Part shown: one piece after another, positions 1-5,287 of the stretch
Numbering within the stretch: the first letter of the stretch is position 1
Layout: every line of letters starts with the position of its first letter
Origin: an uncultured Flavobacteriales bacterium
GTDB taxonomy: Bacteria; Bacteroidota; Bacteroidia; Flavobacteriales_D; Sanyastnellaceae
Assembly: GCA_937897625.1 (NCBI GenBank)
Contig: CALCNZ010000398.1
Location: forward strand, 1 to 7,247
Length of the DNA: 7,247 bases
Reading direction: 5' to 3'
Translations under genes and position numbers: made by a program
Notes under the pieces: generated by a model
What the model was told of the DNA's origin: nothing
The model's database searches: none
The model's input: only the letters and a program-made list of their open reading frames with translations

Positions 1-1144
1 TAACCTTTTCCACCCGAATGCGAATGTTACCGCTGCAATTGCGTGCGCCTGCATAAACAGTGGCTCCGCGAAGAATGGTCTTGTGATCGGACTCTCCGGT
101 TACGAAGGCGTAATCGAGTTCGGCTTCCTCGTTCAACAAGATTCCGTCGGCAGGAATGACTTCATGGTTGTGAATTTCAATTTCGTCTTGCTCTTGCACT
201 TCGGCCAATGGAATGTTTTGGAAGGCGTTTCCTCTTTTGGTTGAAATAACAATGGGGAAGTAGCTCTTGAACGATTTCGAGAATCCCAATTTATCGGTTC
301 GAAGATCTTGAAAATGACGTCCAATAAGCATGAAGAACACAATGCCTGAATACGAATCGAAATACCCAGAGCCGGTATTTGAAATCACTTCGTACAGACT
401 TCTTGAATACGCCACGCAAAGGCTTATCACCAAAGGAAAGTCTATGTGCATGAATTTATTTCGAATACCGGTTAGGGCACCGCGATAGAATTCAAGGCTG
501 CTGTAGAAGAAGACGGGGAGGGAAAGAAGAACATTGATGGTTCGAAAGAAGTAAACGAAGTTCGGATCGTTTTTCAGTTCAAGGTCCATGTATTCTGGAA
601 TGCTGAAGAGCATAATGTTCGCGAAGCAGAATCCGGCTATCACCAATGCGCGCAATCGGAATTTGCGCGATTTTTCCGTTTCGGAAGAAGTAGATTCTAC
701 CGACTCAATGTCGGGTGCGTATCCCACGAGAGCCAGTTGTCTGGCTACTTTCGAAAGGGGCACCTCTTTTCGAATAACCATGCGAATGGTTTTTTCAGCG
801 AAGTGCACTTCGGTCTTCAAGATGCCCGGTTCCAGTTTGTGCAGGTGTTCGAGCACATACACGCACGAAGCGCAATGAATGTTGGAAAGGGTGAAGCGCA
901 CGTGTTTAACATCGGCATCTTCATAGATAATGAATCGTTTCGCAATGGTGGGAATATCAAGTTCTTCCCAATTGCGTTTGTTATTTATTTCGGGAGCGAA
1001 GTTTTCGTCATCGGGTGCGCACAGAATGGAATTGTCTATGAGCATGCGTGCTTGAAGGCATCCGTTGCAACAGTAGTTTTTTTCGGCCTGAACAATAAGT
1101 TCTTTGTCGCAAGCTTCGCCGCAGTGGAAGCAGAGGGCAGCCAT
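1..1144 (-). CDS. ccoI: CcoI/FixI-type P1B copper-transporting ATPase, N-terminal 381 residues (3' end outside window)
   Basis: Membrane ATPase expected to move copper out of the cytoplasm for maturation of cbb3-type cytochrome oxidase. The reading frame is open from ATG 1144 to the left edge. Residues 5-29 hold a Cys-rich N-terminal domain (HCGEAC, then CCNGC), typical of the CcoI branch. An HMA-like domain follows with IHCASC at 89-94 (Cys91, Cys94). Hydrophobic stretches near 163-183, 201-219, 233-250 and 263-278 fit the first four membrane helices. The actuator domain shows PADG at 331-334 and TGES at 349-352. The CPC metal-site motif and the DKTGT phosphorylation motif would lie beyond the edge, so roughly half of a protein of about 800 residues is seen. 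The upstream small gene stops 2 nt before this ATG, so the two are probably cotranscribed and translationally coupled. Family call is firm; copper specificity and the cbb3 role are inferred from the N-terminal domains. The DNA edge, not a frameshift, truncates it. Confidence 0.9.
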   Translation of the reverse strand, partial: MAALCFHCGEACDKELIVQAEKNYCCNGCLQARMLIDNSILCAPDDENFAPEINNKRNWEELDIPTIAKRFIIYEDADVKHVRFTLSNIHCASCVYVLEHLHKLEPGILKTEVHFAEKTIRMVIRKEVPLSKVARQLALVGYAPDIESVESTSSETEKSRKFRLRALVIAGFCFANIMLFSIPEYMDLELKNDPNFVYFFRTINVLLSLPVFFYSSLEFYRGALTGIRNKFMHIDFPLVISLCVAYSRSLYEVISNTGSGYFDSYSGIVFFMLIGRHFQDLRTDKLGFSKSFKSYFPIVISTKRGNAFQNIPLAEVQEQDEIEIHNHEVIPADGILLNEEAELDYAFVTGESDHKTILRGATVYAGARNCSGNIRIRVEKV

Positions 1145-1146
1145 GG

Positions 1147-1491
1147 TTACAAGTTGCTAGAGAGTTCGGCTCCTTCCTGATTTTGTCTGTCGAGGGTCCA
1201 TTGATCGGTCACGGAAGTTTCAATGTAGAGTTTCCCGCTGCTGCGCAGAATTTGCACTTTCCAACCGAGTAAATTTTCCAAGTAATCAATGAAGTCGCGC
1301 ACTTTGGTAGAGCTTTCAAAACTGACTTCCACGCTAGTAGTTCCATTTTTCAGGGCGAAGTCGTTTTCGGTCGCTGCACGTTTCTTATTCCCAACCCCTT
1401 CATACAGCGCCAGGCGCAGGAACGGGAAGTGCTCAGCGAACTGGCACATCAGTTCATTAACGGTGGTATTGGGATTAACGGTCATGCTCAT
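1147..1491 (-). CDS. small conserved hypothetical protein, coupled to ccoI
   Basis: A soluble protein of about 114 residues with no signal peptide or membrane segment, and function unknown. It resembles, from memory, a family of short uncharacterised Bacteroidota proteins that open with a TVNxxTTVxEL-like stretch followed by FPFLRLALYE, and close with a VQILRSSG...TDQWTLDRQNQEG segment. The frame is open back to an ATG at 1521 (124 residues), but the extra ten residues (MIIGISGLEK) look unlike the family start. Met at 1491, or the next Met at 1485, puts the TVNP segment at the N-terminus, so 1491 is preferred. No Shine-Dalgarno is visible. Its TAA ends 2 nt before the ccoI ATG, and the FNR-like site upstream would control both genes. 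A role in copper loading or oxidase assembly is only suggested by position; the family may equally be unrelated to respiration. Confidence 0.75.
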   Translation of the reverse strand: MSMTVNPNTTVNELMCQFAEHFPFLRLALYEGVGNKKRAATENDFALKNGTTSVEVSFESSTKVRDFIDYLENLLGWKVQILRSSGKLYIETSVTDQWTLDRQNQEGAELSSNL

Positions 1492-1555
1492 TTTTTCAAG
1501 CCCCGAAATTCCGATAATCATTCAGAAATGAATATGAGTGCGCTCAATTGGGGTT

Positions 1556-1569
1556 ATGATAATTGTCAA
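1556..1569 (-). promoter_or_regulatory. FNR/CRP-family operator-like palindrome upstream of the ccoI operon
   Basis: Read on the minus strand this is TTGAC-AATT-ATCAT, matching 8 of the 10 defined bases of the FNR consensus TTGAT-N4-ATCAA. Its centre is about 41 bp upstream of position 1521, the distance used by class II FNR activation if transcription starts near there. That would give a 5' leader of about 30 nt to the preferred start at 1491. FNR-family control of cbb3 assembly genes is well known, so the location is plausible. No clear Bacteroidota -7 element was seen between site and gene, so this remains a candidate. Confidence 0.4.
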
Positions 1570-1570
1570 T

Positions 1571-1640
1571 GAACTGCGTTGTTTGAACTACGTTGTTTGA
1601 ACTTCGTTGTTGGAACTGCGTTGTTAGAACTGCGTTGTTA
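1571..1640 (+). repeat. five tandem copies of a 14-bp repeat
   Basis: Five head-to-tail units start at 1571, 1585, 1599, 1613 and 1627. The consensus is GAACTGCGTTGTTN: unit 2 has A and unit 3 has T at position 6, and the last base varies (T, T, G, A, A). There are no spacers, so it is not a CRISPR. It is non-coding and lies between the FNR-like site and the ORF6N gene. Related sequence in the opposite orientation (GAACTTCGTTATT on the minus strand near 2354-2366) closes the other side of the ORF6N gene. Confidence 0.95.
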
Positions 1641-1668
1641 TACCGTCGAAGACCCTCGCAACGCAGTT
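1628..1668. repeat. 10-bp inverted repeat spanning the end of the tandem array
   Basis: AACTGCGTTG (1628-1637) is followed by its exact complement CAACGCAGTT (1659-1668), with 21 bases between them. The left arm belongs to the last 14-bp tandem unit and the right arm to the first CCCTCGC unit, so the two repeat families share a core in opposite orientation. A transcript could fold here, but no T-run follows, so it is not called a terminator. Confidence 0.7.
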
Positions 1669-1717
1669 ACCTCGTTTCAAAGAAACCCTCGCATAGCATT
1701 ATGCCCTCGCGAAGCAG
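1653..1717 (+). repeat. three dispersed 14-bp CCCTCGC-NNN-GCA(G/T) units
   Basis: Units at 1653-1666, 1686-1699 and 1704-1717 share CCCTCGCnnnGCA with a variable trinucleotide (AAC, ATA, GAA) and a final G or T. The first overlaps the inverted copy of the upstream tandem unit. The second and third are joined by a short GCATA/TATGC hairpin (1691-1704). The minus-strand form CGAGGGT recurs on the far side of the ORF6N gene at 2284-2290. The stretch from 1641 to the promoter region at 1764 holds only these repeats and AT-rich sequence, with no gene seen. Confidence 0.75.
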
Positions 1718-1763
1718 TCGCAACCGAATAAACAGCATATAAACTGCATATATAGAATAGCGT

Positions 1764-1790
1764 GTTTTCCAAATACTCGAAATAGGTTTG
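1764..1790 (+). promoter_or_regulatory. candidate Bacteroidota promoter for the ORF6N gene
   Basis: TAGGTTTG at 1783-1790 is a perfect TAnnTTTG -7 element. TTTTCC at 1764-1769 lies at about the right distance to stand in for the weak -33 element. The box ends only 4 bp before the ATG at 1795, so transcription would begin at or within a base or two of the start codon, giving a leaderless mRNA. No ribosome binding site is present, which is consistent with this. Confidence 0.4.
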
Positions 1791-1794
1791 TCAT

Positions 1795-2196
1795 ATGGAA
1801 AACAATCTTATTAAATCAGAAATTGAAGCGCGTATTTACACGATTCGAGGGATGCAGGTAATGGTAGATAGCGATTTGGCCATTCTTTATGGTGTGCAAA
1901 CGAAAAGACTTCTTGAACAAGTTAGAAGAAATATTGAAAGATTCCCCAGTCACTTCATGATTCAAATGGAAGAGAATGAAGTAGATTCTTTAAGGTCGCA
2001 AATTGCGACCTTAAAGAATCAATCATTGAAAAGGGCGAGAGGAAAACACTTTAAATATCGACCATTTGTATTCACTGAACACGGTGTTGCAATGTTATCA
2101 TCTGTTTTGAAAAGTCCTACTGCGATAGACCCCAGTATAGAAATCATTGGAAATCTCGTACCGATGGTACGAGATTTTCAATTTGATAATAATTGA
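1795..2196 (+). CDS. ORF6N-domain (KilA-N/phage ORF6N-type) protein, short form
   Basis: A soluble protein of 133 residues with an ORF6N domain, a putative DNA-binding module first noted in phage proteins and common in Bacteroidota chromosomes; its biological role is not established. Family landmarks are IYTIRGMQVMVDSDLAILYGV at about 14-34, RRNIERFPSHFMIQM at 44-58, LRSQIATLK at 66-74, RGKHFKYRPFVFTEHGVAMLSSVLKS at about 82-107, and TAI at 109-111. The family usually continues with an SIQIMRAFV-like helix and often a longer tail. Here the tail from about residue 117 departs from that pattern and ends at residue 133, where a hairpin lies in the coding DNA. Arginine codons are AGA/AGG in 7 of 11 cases, unlike the neighbouring genes, suggesting foreign origin. 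It stands alone, flanked by repeats and convergent with the sugar operon. The domain call is confident; whether the protein is intact is uncertain. Confidence 0.85.
   Translation: MENNLIKSEIEARIYTIRGMQVMVDSDLAILYGVQTKRLLEQVRRNIERFPSHFMIQMEENEVDSLRSQIATLKNQSLKRARGKHFKYRPFVFTEHGVAMLSSVLKSPTAIDPSIEIIGNLVPMVRDFQFDNN
1984..2020. repeat. 37-bp near-perfect palindrome inside the ORF6N coding region
   Basis: An 18-base arm (1984-2001, GATTCTTTAAGGTCGCAA) is followed, after a single central A, by its exact reverse complement (2003-2020). It encodes residues 64-75 (DSLRSQIATLKN). The LRSQIATL segment recalls what many ORF6N proteins carry, so part of the symmetry may follow from conserved codons, but the symmetry runs beyond that segment at both ends. 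Confidence 0.95.
2149..2179. repeat. 31-base hairpin at the 3' end of the ORF6N gene
   Basis: AAATCTCGTACC (2151-2162), loop GAT, GGTACGAGATTT (2166-2177) is a perfect 12-bp stem, extended by one wobble and one G-C pair to 2149-2179. It encodes residues 119-129, exactly where the protein departs from the family pattern. It ends 17 bases before the last base of the stop codon and has only a weak T-rich tail (TTTTCAATTT). It might slow or end transcription in this convergent interval, but it is not a convincing intrinsic terminator. Confidence 0.9.
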
Positions 2197-2259
2197 TGTA
2201 AAACTGGGACATGAGCCAAAGATTTGAAGCATACCGCGCATAAACACCAACTTTTATAT

Positions 2260-2298
2260 GTCTTCGACGAAGGTTGCGGGCAACGAGGGTCTTCGACG
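2260..2298 (+). repeat. paired GTCTTCGACG repeats, inverted match to the left flank
   Basis: GTCTTCGACG occurs at 2260-2269 and again at 2289-2298, separated by GTTGC/GCAAC and CTTCG/CGAAG mini-hairpins. CGAGGGTCTTCGACG at 2284-2298 is the exact reverse complement of 1644-1658 on the other side of the ORF6N gene, about 640 bp away. The rest of the interval 2197-2259 shows no gene or recognisable site. Confidence 0.85.
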
Positions 2299-2305
2299 TT
2301 AATCA

Positions 2306-2373
2306 AATTACGAAGTAGGAATAAAATCTTCGATTTTCCAATTACGAAGTAGGAATAACGAAGTTCCAATTAC
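2306..2373 (+). repeat. 19-bp direct repeats abutting the acetyltransferase stop codon
   Basis: AATTACGAAGTAGGAATAA occurs exactly at 2306-2324 and 2340-2358, a 34-bp period. CGAAGTTCC-AATTAC (2359-2373) then starts a third, partial copy that runs into the stop codon of the next gene (TAA on minus, 2372-2370). Between the two copies is a small AAAATC/GATTTT hairpin. Similar CGAAGT/TTCC/AATTACG repeats seem familiar from flavobacterial intergenic regions, but this is a recollection and was not checked. Confidence 0.9.
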
Positions 2374-2945
2374 ATTGTTCGCACAATCCCTCGTTCAAGA
2401 ACATACCGTTCTTGACTTTCCGGACAAACAGCTTCGCCATTTGCATGGAAATGAAGCTTGTGACCATACTTACTCATCCAGCCAGTCTGTCGCGCAGGAT
2501 TCCCCACAACCAAAGCATAAGCAGGAACTTCTTTTGTGACTACAGCACCCGCGCCAATGAAGGCGTATTCGCCAATTTCATAGCCGCAGACAATGGTTGC
2601 ATTCGCACCAATGCTCGCTCCCTTGCGGACAATGGTCTTGCGGTATTCGTTCTTGCGAGCAACTGCGCTACGCGGATTAATCACATTCGTGAAGACACAC
2701 GATGGTCCCAAGAAGACATCGTCCTCACACTCAACGCCCGTGTAGATACTCACGTTGTTCTGAACCTTCACGTTGTTGCCCAACGTAACGCCTGGACTAA
2801 CAACCACATTCTGTCCCAAGTTGCAGTTTTCACCCAAGACACAATTCGACATCACATGTGTGAAGTGCCAAATCTTGGTGCCCTTGCCAATGGTACAGCC
2901 CTCGTCTATAAACGAAGATTCATGTGCGAAGTATTCCTTTTCCAT
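2370..2945 (-). CDS. wlbB: WlbB/WbpD-like N-acetyltransferase, left-handed beta-helix
   Basis: A cytoplasmic acetyl-CoA-dependent sugar-nucleotide N-acetyltransferase. The nearest well-known relatives, WbpD and WlbB, acetylate the 3-amino group of UDP-2-acetamido-3-amino-2,3-dideoxyglucuronate. Its 191 residues match the family length. Hexapeptide repeats run through about residues 12-150 and form the beta-helix. Family signatures are KIWHF at 24-28, GQNV at 44-47, QNNVSIYTGV at 62-71, VFTNVINPR at 84-92, GANATIVCG at 113-121, AFIGAGAVVTK at 128-138 and VGNPARQTGWM at 147-157. The start overlaps the preceding stop by one base (TAATG), so translation is coupled to UXS. The amino-sugar dehydrogenase and aminotransferase partners (WbpB/WbpE types) are not in the window, so the exact substrate is open. 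Repeat sequence begins right at its stop codon. Family call is strong; the symbol is by resemblance. Confidence 0.88.
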   Translation of the reverse strand: MEKEYFAHESSFIDEGCTIGKGTKIWHFTHVMSNCVLGENCNLGQNVVVSPGVTLGNNVKVQNNVSIYTGVECEDDVFLGPSCVFTNVINPRSAVARKNEYRKTIVRKGASIGANATIVCGYEIGEYAFIGAGAVVTKEVPAYALVVGNPARQTGWMSKYGHKLHFHANGEAVCPESQERYVLERGIVRTM

Positions 2946-3928
2946 TAGTGTGAATATTTCTCGAAATTCTTGTGTTCAACTTTATTCAACTCTTCAGTTG
3001 TTAAAGACTTGAAGTAATCGTAAGTGATCTTCAATCCTTCGCTGCGATGAACTTTCGGCTCCCAACCCAAAATGCTTTGAGCCAAGGTAATGTCTGGTCT
3101 GCGCTGCTTCGGATCGTCGGTAGGCAAGGGGTTGTATACAATCTTCTGATCGGTTCCAGTTAACTTAATTATCTCCTTCGCGAAATCTAAAATGGTGATC
3201 TCATCCGGATTTCCAACATTCACCGGCTGAGCGTAATCGCTCATCAACAAACGATAAATTCCTTCCACCAAATCATCTACATAACAAAACGAACGCGTCT
3301 GAGACCCGTCGCCGAACACCGTTAAATCTTCCCCACGAATAGCCTGTCCAATAAATGCCGGCAATACACGTCCGTCGTTCAGACGCATGCGTGGTCCATA
3401 GGTGTTGAAGATGCGCACAATGCGCGTTTCAACACCATGATAAGTATGATAGGCCATGGTTATTGCTTCCTGAAAACGCTTCGCTTCGTCGTAAACGCCG
3501 CGCGGTCCAACAGGATTCACGTGTCCCCAATAACTCTCTGTTTGCGGATGAACCAATGGATCTCCGTATACTTCACTGGTTGAAGCCACAATGATGCGTG
3601 CATTCTTTTCACGTGCCAATCCCAAACAATTGTGTGTTCCCAACGAACCTACTTTCAAGGTTTGAATCGGAATCTTCAAGTAATCGATAGGAGAGGCCGG
3701 AGAGGCGAAATGCACAATGTAATCAAGCTTTCCAGGAATATGAATGAAATTCGAAACGTCGTGAATGTAAAACGTGAAGTGCTCGTTCGGAAACAAGTGC
3801 TCAATGTTTTTCAAATCACCTGTTATCAAATTGTCCATTCCAATCACTTCAAATCCTTCCTTCAAGAAGCGATCGCACAAGTGACTTCCTAAAAATCCTG
3901 CTGCTCCAGTAATGAGTACACGTTCCAT
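2945..3928 (-). CDS. UDP-glucuronate decarboxylase (UDP-xylose synthase)
   Basis: Cytoplasmic NAD-dependent short-chain dehydrogenase/epimerase that decarboxylates UDP-glucuronate to UDP-xylose, a donor for surface polysaccharide. Its 327 residues fit bacterial UXS length. The Rossmann motif GAAGFLG is at 8-14. FASPASP at 74-80, STSEVYGDP at 116-124 (Ser118 and Glu119 correspond to the Ser-Glu pair of ArnA-type decarboxylases), YDEAK at 146-150 (catalytic Tyr146 and Lys150), FNTYGPRM at 174-181 and GDGSQTRSFCYVDDL at 206-220 are all hallmarks of UXS rather than GalE or RmlB. It lies one base after the Ugd stop (TGATATG) and overlaps the acetyltransferase start, so it is the middle gene of a coupled operon and uses the product of the gene before it. 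No missing residues were noticed. Confidence 0.93.
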   Translation of the reverse strand: MERVLITGAAGFLGSHLCDRFLKEGFEVIGMDNLITGDLKNIEHLFPNEHFTFYIHDVSNFIHIPGKLDYIVHFASPASPIDYLKIPIQTLKVGSLGTHNCLGLAREKNARIIVASTSEVYGDPLVHPQTESYWGHVNPVGPRGVYDEAKRFQEAITMAYHTYHGVETRIVRIFNTYGPRMRLNDGRVLPAFIGQAIRGEDLTVFGDGSQTRSFCYVDDLVEGIYRLLMSDYAQPVNVGNPDEITILDFAKEIIKLTGTDQKIVYNPLPTDDPKQRRPDITLAQSILGWEPKVHRSEGLKITYDYFKSLTTEELNKVEHKNFEKYSH

Positions 3929-3929
3929 A

Positions 3930-5246
3930 TCAATCGTTGTTTACAGTTGAACGACCAATACTCTTGTAGAAGTAGCCCAGCTCTTGCATTTTATCTAATT
4001 CGTATAAATTTCTTCCATCGAAAATAACTTTCGACTTCAGTGCTTTTCCAATCTTATCGAAATCCGGATTGCGGAACATGCCCCATTCGGTGCAGATCAA
4101 CAACGCATCGGCACCTTCTAATGCTTCGTAAGCATCGGTTGCGTAAGAAATGGCATAACCTTTTTGCTTTTGCACATTCGGCATTGCCTCTGGATCGTAA
4201 GCCACAATGCTTGCGCCGGCTTCCAACAAATGCTCAATCATATACAAGGCCGGAGCCTCGCGAATATCATCGGTGTCTGGCTTAAACGCCAATCCCCAAA
4301 TCGCAATCTTCGTGTGCGTTAGTGAATTGTTGAAGTAGTCTAAGATTGGTTTCAACAAGGTCGTCTTCTGACGCTCGTTCACCTTCATCACCGATTTCAA
4401 TATTTTGAATTCGTATCCGCTATCGTTTCCAGACTTCGCCAACGCTTGAACGTCTTTCGGGAAGCAGCTTCCACCGTATCCCATTCCAGGAAATAAGAAT
4501 CGCTTTCCAATACGATCGTCAGTTCCAATGCCTAAACGAACCATGTCTACATCGGCACCTACTTTCTCACAGAAGTTCGCAATTTCATTCATGAATGAAA
4601 TCTTAGTGGCTAAGAATGCATTCGCTGCATACTTCGTCAACTCTGCGCTGCGTTCGTCCATGAAGATAATCGGATTGCCTTGACGTGTAAACGGCTTATA
4701 CAATTCGTTCATCAACTGCTTGGCGCGTTCGCTGCGGGTTCCAATAACCACACGGTCGGGTTTCATGAAATCGTCCACCGCAAATCCTTCACGTAAAAAT
4801 TCAGGATTACTCACCACATCGAACTGAACCTTGGCATGTTCAGCAATGGCGTTATTCACCAATTCAGCGGTTCCAACAGGAACGGTGCTTTTGTCTACAA
4901 CAATTTTATAGTCGGTCAATAAATGTCCCAATTGCTTCGCAACACCCAAGACATAACTTAGGTCAGCGCTTCCGTCTTCACCTGGAGGAGTGGGAAGAGC
5001 TAAGAATATAATTTGCGCGTCGGCAATCGAAGAAGCCAAATCAGTGCTAAAGGTCAAGCGACCTTCGCGAATGTTTCTTTCAAACAAGACATCCAAATGT
5101 GGTTCATAAATCGGAATAACCCCCGACTTCATCTGCGCCACTTTCTCTTCGTTAATGTCTACACAAACCACGTTGTTTCCTGTTTCAGCGAAACATGTCC
5201 CGGTAACCAGTCCAACATAACCAGTTCCTACTACGGCTATCTTCAT
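3930..5246 (-). CDS. ugd: UDP-glucose 6-dehydrogenase
   Basis: Cytoplasmic enzyme that oxidises UDP-glucose to UDP-glucuronate with two NAD+. The 438 residues match the usual length. The N-terminal NAD-binding domain begins with GTGYVGLVTG at 7-16 and an acidic Asp30. KSTVPVG at 119-125 (Thr121) and SNPEFLREG at 146-154 (Glu149, Glu153) follow. The central helix has AELTKYAANAF at 201-211 (Lys205, Asn209). The catalytic loop GGSCFPKD is at 258-265 with Cys261 and Asp265. The C-terminal domain has GLAFKPDTDDIREAP at 318-332. It is the first gene of the operon, with a -7 promoter box 21 bp upstream and no Shine-Dalgarno, and its product feeds the decarboxylase encoded next. UDP-GlcNAc or UDP-ManNAc dehydrogenases are related, but these motifs and the adjacent UXS favour UDP-glucose. 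Confidence 0.95.
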   Translation of the reverse strand: MKIAVVGTGYVGLVTGTCFAETGNNVVCVDINEEKVAQMKSGVIPIYEPHLDVLFERNIREGRLTFSTDLASSIADAQIIFLALPTPPGEDGSADLSYVLGVAKQLGHLLTDYKIVVDKSTVPVGTAELVNNAIAEHAKVQFDVVSNPEFLREGFAVDDFMKPDRVVIGTRSERAKQLMNELYKPFTRQGNPIIFMDERSAELTKYAANAFLATKISFMNEIANFCEKVGADVDMVRLGIGTDDRIGKRFLFPGMGYGGSCFPKDVQALAKSGNDSGYEFKILKSVMKVNERQKTTLLKPILDYFNNSLTHTKIAIWGLAFKPDTDDIREAPALYMIEHLLEAGASIVAYDPEAMPNVQKQKGYAISYATDAYEALEGADALLICTEWGMFRNPDFDKIGKALKSKVIFDGRNLYELDKMQELGYFYKSIGRSTVNND

Positions 5247-5266
5247 AAATTAAATTTCTAAGGGGG

Positions 5267-5274
5267 CAAAGATA
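5267..5274 (-). promoter_or_regulatory. Bacteroidota -7 promoter element for the ugd operon
   Basis: On the minus strand this reads TATCTTTG, a perfect TAnnTTTG element, and is followed by CCCCC and an AT-rich leader. Transcription would start roughly 15-18 nt before the ugd ATG (5246). A convincing -33 TTTG was not found at the expected distance. The leader has no Shine-Dalgarno sequence and is AT-rich just before the ATG. Confidence 0.6.
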
Positions 5275-5287
5275 CGATTAAGCGCCT

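Larger units (their letters stand above)
1571..2366. mobile_element. putative ORF6N-gene cassette bounded by inverted repeat arrays
   Basis: The ORF6N gene sits between two repeat zones that are rough mirror images. On the left, GAACTNCGTTGTT units lead inward to CGTCGAAGACCCTCG at 1644-1658. On the right, read on the minus strand, a GAACTTCGTTATT-like unit and others lead inward to the identical 15 bases (plus-strand 2284-2298). If GAAC...GTTC marks the ends, the element is about 796 bp and CAAT occurs immediately outside both ends (1567-1570 and 2367-2370), like a 4-bp target duplication. CAATTAC is also part of the right-hand repeat, however, so the duplication may be illusory. No transposase is encoded. 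The gene's arginine codon use (7 of 11 AGA/AGG) differs from its CGN-rich neighbours. The mobile nature and the exact ends are inference. Confidence 0.35.

Noticed and set aside
737..1180. 147-residue plus-strand open frame opposite ccoI
   Set aside because: It is antisense to the Cys-rich and HMA domains of the ATPase and would span the junction of two coupled genes.
1571..1640. CRISPR array
   Set aside because: Repeats are 14 bp and directly adjoining, with no spacers and no cas genes.
2202..2243. Possible frameshifted remnant of a longer ORF6N tail (NWDMSQRFEAYRA)
   Set aside because: QRFEA recalls tails of some ORF6N proteins, but only 13 codons are involved, a stop precedes them in the same frame, and the match is too short to support.
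2323..2337. Intrinsic terminator of the ugd operon (AAAATC/GATTTT hairpin)
   Set aside because: The stem is six AT-rich pairs without a proper T-run, and it is part of the repeat array.
2412..2948. 178-residue open frame on the plus strand opposite the acetyltransferase
   Set aside because: It mirrors the minus-strand gene, has no recognisable domain, and the minus frame carries all family motifs.
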